Source: Photobacterium lutimaris
Lineage (GTDB): Bacteria; Pseudomonadota; Gammaproteobacteria; Enterobacterales; Vibrionaceae
DNA: 64,000 bases
Reading direction: 5' to 3'
Assembly (NCBI RefSeq): GCF_003025555.1
Contig: NZ_PYMH01000015.1
Location: forward strand, 62,001-126,000
Made by a program: the position numbers and the translations under genes
Notes under the pieces: model-generated
The model's database searches: none
What the model saw: only the letters and a program-made list of their open reading frames with translations
What the model was told of the DNA's origin: nothing
Part shown: piece by piece, positions 63,248-64,000 of the stretch
Layout of the letters: each line of letters starts with the position of its first letter
Position numbering within the stretch: position 1 is the stretch's first letter

Positions 63248-64000
63248 GTGATTATTGTTCGGTATTTGACACGTGAGACATTGAAAAGCCAATTTGCGGT
63301 GCTTTTTGTCCTTTTTCTTGTCTTTATTAGTCAGAAATTTATTCGCATTCTAGCTGATGCAACAGAGGGTTCCATCCCGAGTGATTTGATCGTGACCTTG
63401 CTCGGTTTATACATGCCTTCGATGGCCTTGTTGATGTTGCCGCTGAGTTTGTACATTGGCATTTTGCTGACTTTCGGTCGTTTATACGCTGAAAGTGAAA
63501 TTACGGTGATGAATGCCACTGGTATTGGCAACAAGTTCCTGATCCAGGCAGCGCTGTGGCTGGCGATTATTACCGGCGCTTTTGCGGCATTTAATGCGCT
63601 ATGGCTAGCCCCTTGGTCGATGGAGAAAACTGAGCAGCTGGTGGAGCAGGTCAAGGCAGACTCCGGTCTCGACTTATTGGTGAAAGGCCAATTCAAATCT
63701 GCGCCTGGTGGGCAGGGGGTGGTATTTGTCAACGACATTACCAACAGTGGTAACCGGCTGGATAAAGTGTTCGTTGCCCAGTTGTCTTCCCGAGATACTT
63801 TGCGGCCAAGTGTATTGGTTGCTGATCGTGGGTATGTCAGTGAGCTCCCAGATGGACGTCAGGTTCTGGATCTGAAAGAAGGGACCCGCTATGAAGGCCT
63901 CCCGACCCGGCTGGATTATTCGATTACCCAGTTTGATGATTACCAAGCCCTGATTGGCCAGCGGGCGGTGCGTGAAAAACGTCGTGACTGGGATGCCTTG
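63248..64000 (+). CDS. lptF: lipopolysaccharide export permease LptF (5' part)
   Basis: LptF with LptG and ATPase LptB extracts lipopolysaccharide from the inner membrane. The first 251 codons are present in an open frame that runs off the window. It begins at GTG 63248 with IIVRYLTRETLKSQFAVLFV, aligning with the E. coli LptF start, and includes the first three membrane spans (with YAESEITVMNATGIGNK between) and most of the periplasmic beta-jellyroll domain (LVKGQFKSAPGGQGVVFVND, RYEGLPTRLDYSITQFDDYQ). The ribosome site is poor. It is divergent from pepA. Confidence 0.92.
   Translation, partial: MIIVRYLTRETLKSQFAVLFVLFLVFISQKFIRILADATEGSIPSDLIVTLLGLYMPSMALLMLPLSLYIGILLTFGRLYAESEITVMNATGIGNKFLIQAALWLAIITGAFAAFNALWLAPWSMEKTEQLVEQVKADSGLDLLVKGQFKSAPGGQGVVFVNDITNSGNRLDKVFVAQLSSRDTLRPSVLVADRGYVSELPDGRQVLDLKEGTRYEGLPTRLDYSITQFDDYQALIGQRAVREKRRDWDAL

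Overview
This is chromosomal DNA of a gammaproteobacterium, most probably of the family Vibrionaceae (Photobacterium/Vibrio relatives). The basis is gene order and protein similarity judged by eye: the rpsU-yqeY-dnaG-rpoD macromolecular synthesis block with tRNA-Ile(CAT) beside rpoD, tsaD/plsY/folB-folK-uppP-cca, a gspA-gspB (exeAB) pair, pitA with its DUF47 partner, ygiF-glnE-hldE-tolC, nudF-yqiB-cpdA-yqiA-parE-parC-plsC, pyrBI next to an arginine deiminase cluster, and valS-holC-pepA/lptF. Species cannot be fixed from the window alone. No phage, insertion sequence, CRISPR array or rRNA was found; nearly everything reads as conserved core chromosome.

Layout. 1-5.2 kb: the tail of a possible LysR-type gene, an acyl-CoA synthetase with a FadR-like operator, and the acetolactate synthase genes ilvI-ilvH, followed by a perfect 34-bp palindrome and a 42-residue membrane ORF. 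5.2-13 kb, leftward: a GntR/FCD regulator, pykF, tRNA-Ile(CAT), rpoD, dnaG, yqeY and rpsU. 13-21 kb: tsaD, plsY, the folB-folK-uppP run, cca, and the gspA-gspB pair that helps assemble the type II secretion secretin. 21-31 kb: an SH3-domain membrane protein (YgiM type), phosphate transporter pitA with its DUF47 partner, the triphosphatase ygiF, a voltage-gated-like potassium channel, a chemoreceptor, and glnE. 31-43 kb: hldE, tolC, the nudF-yqiB-cpdA-yqiA run, topoisomerase IV (parE, parC), plsC and a type I isopentenyl diphosphate isomerase.

43-53 kb is an arginine and pyrimidine region read leftward: ridA, a divergent ArgR-family regulator, a trypsin-like lipoprotein, pyrB-pyrI behind a textbook UTP-sensing leader (peptide pyrL, pause hairpin, attenuator), ornithine carbamoyltransferase, carbamate kinase, arginine deiminase and a YfcC/ArcD-type transporter. 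Together the last four make the arginine deiminase route (arginine to citrulline to ornithine and carbamoyl phosphate, then ATP), with carbamoyl phosphate also feeding pyrB. The most unusual item lies here: upstream of the transporter gene is a 72-codon ORF whose start, N-terminal coding sequence and 5' untranslated sequence resemble those of arcA, with eight arginine codons inside twelve. It may be the relic of an arcA duplication or an arginine-responsive leader peptide.

53.5-64 kb: rraB, a translationally coupled DUF898 (YjgN) membrane protein plus M48 metalloprotease pair, a MarR-GNAT fusion behind a DUF2061 membrane protein with a near-consensus Fur box and tandem operator-like repeats, then valS, holC, pepA and the 5' part of lptF, which runs off the window. 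Intrinsic terminators punctuate most gene boundaries. All functional calls come from reading the sequence; no database search was run.
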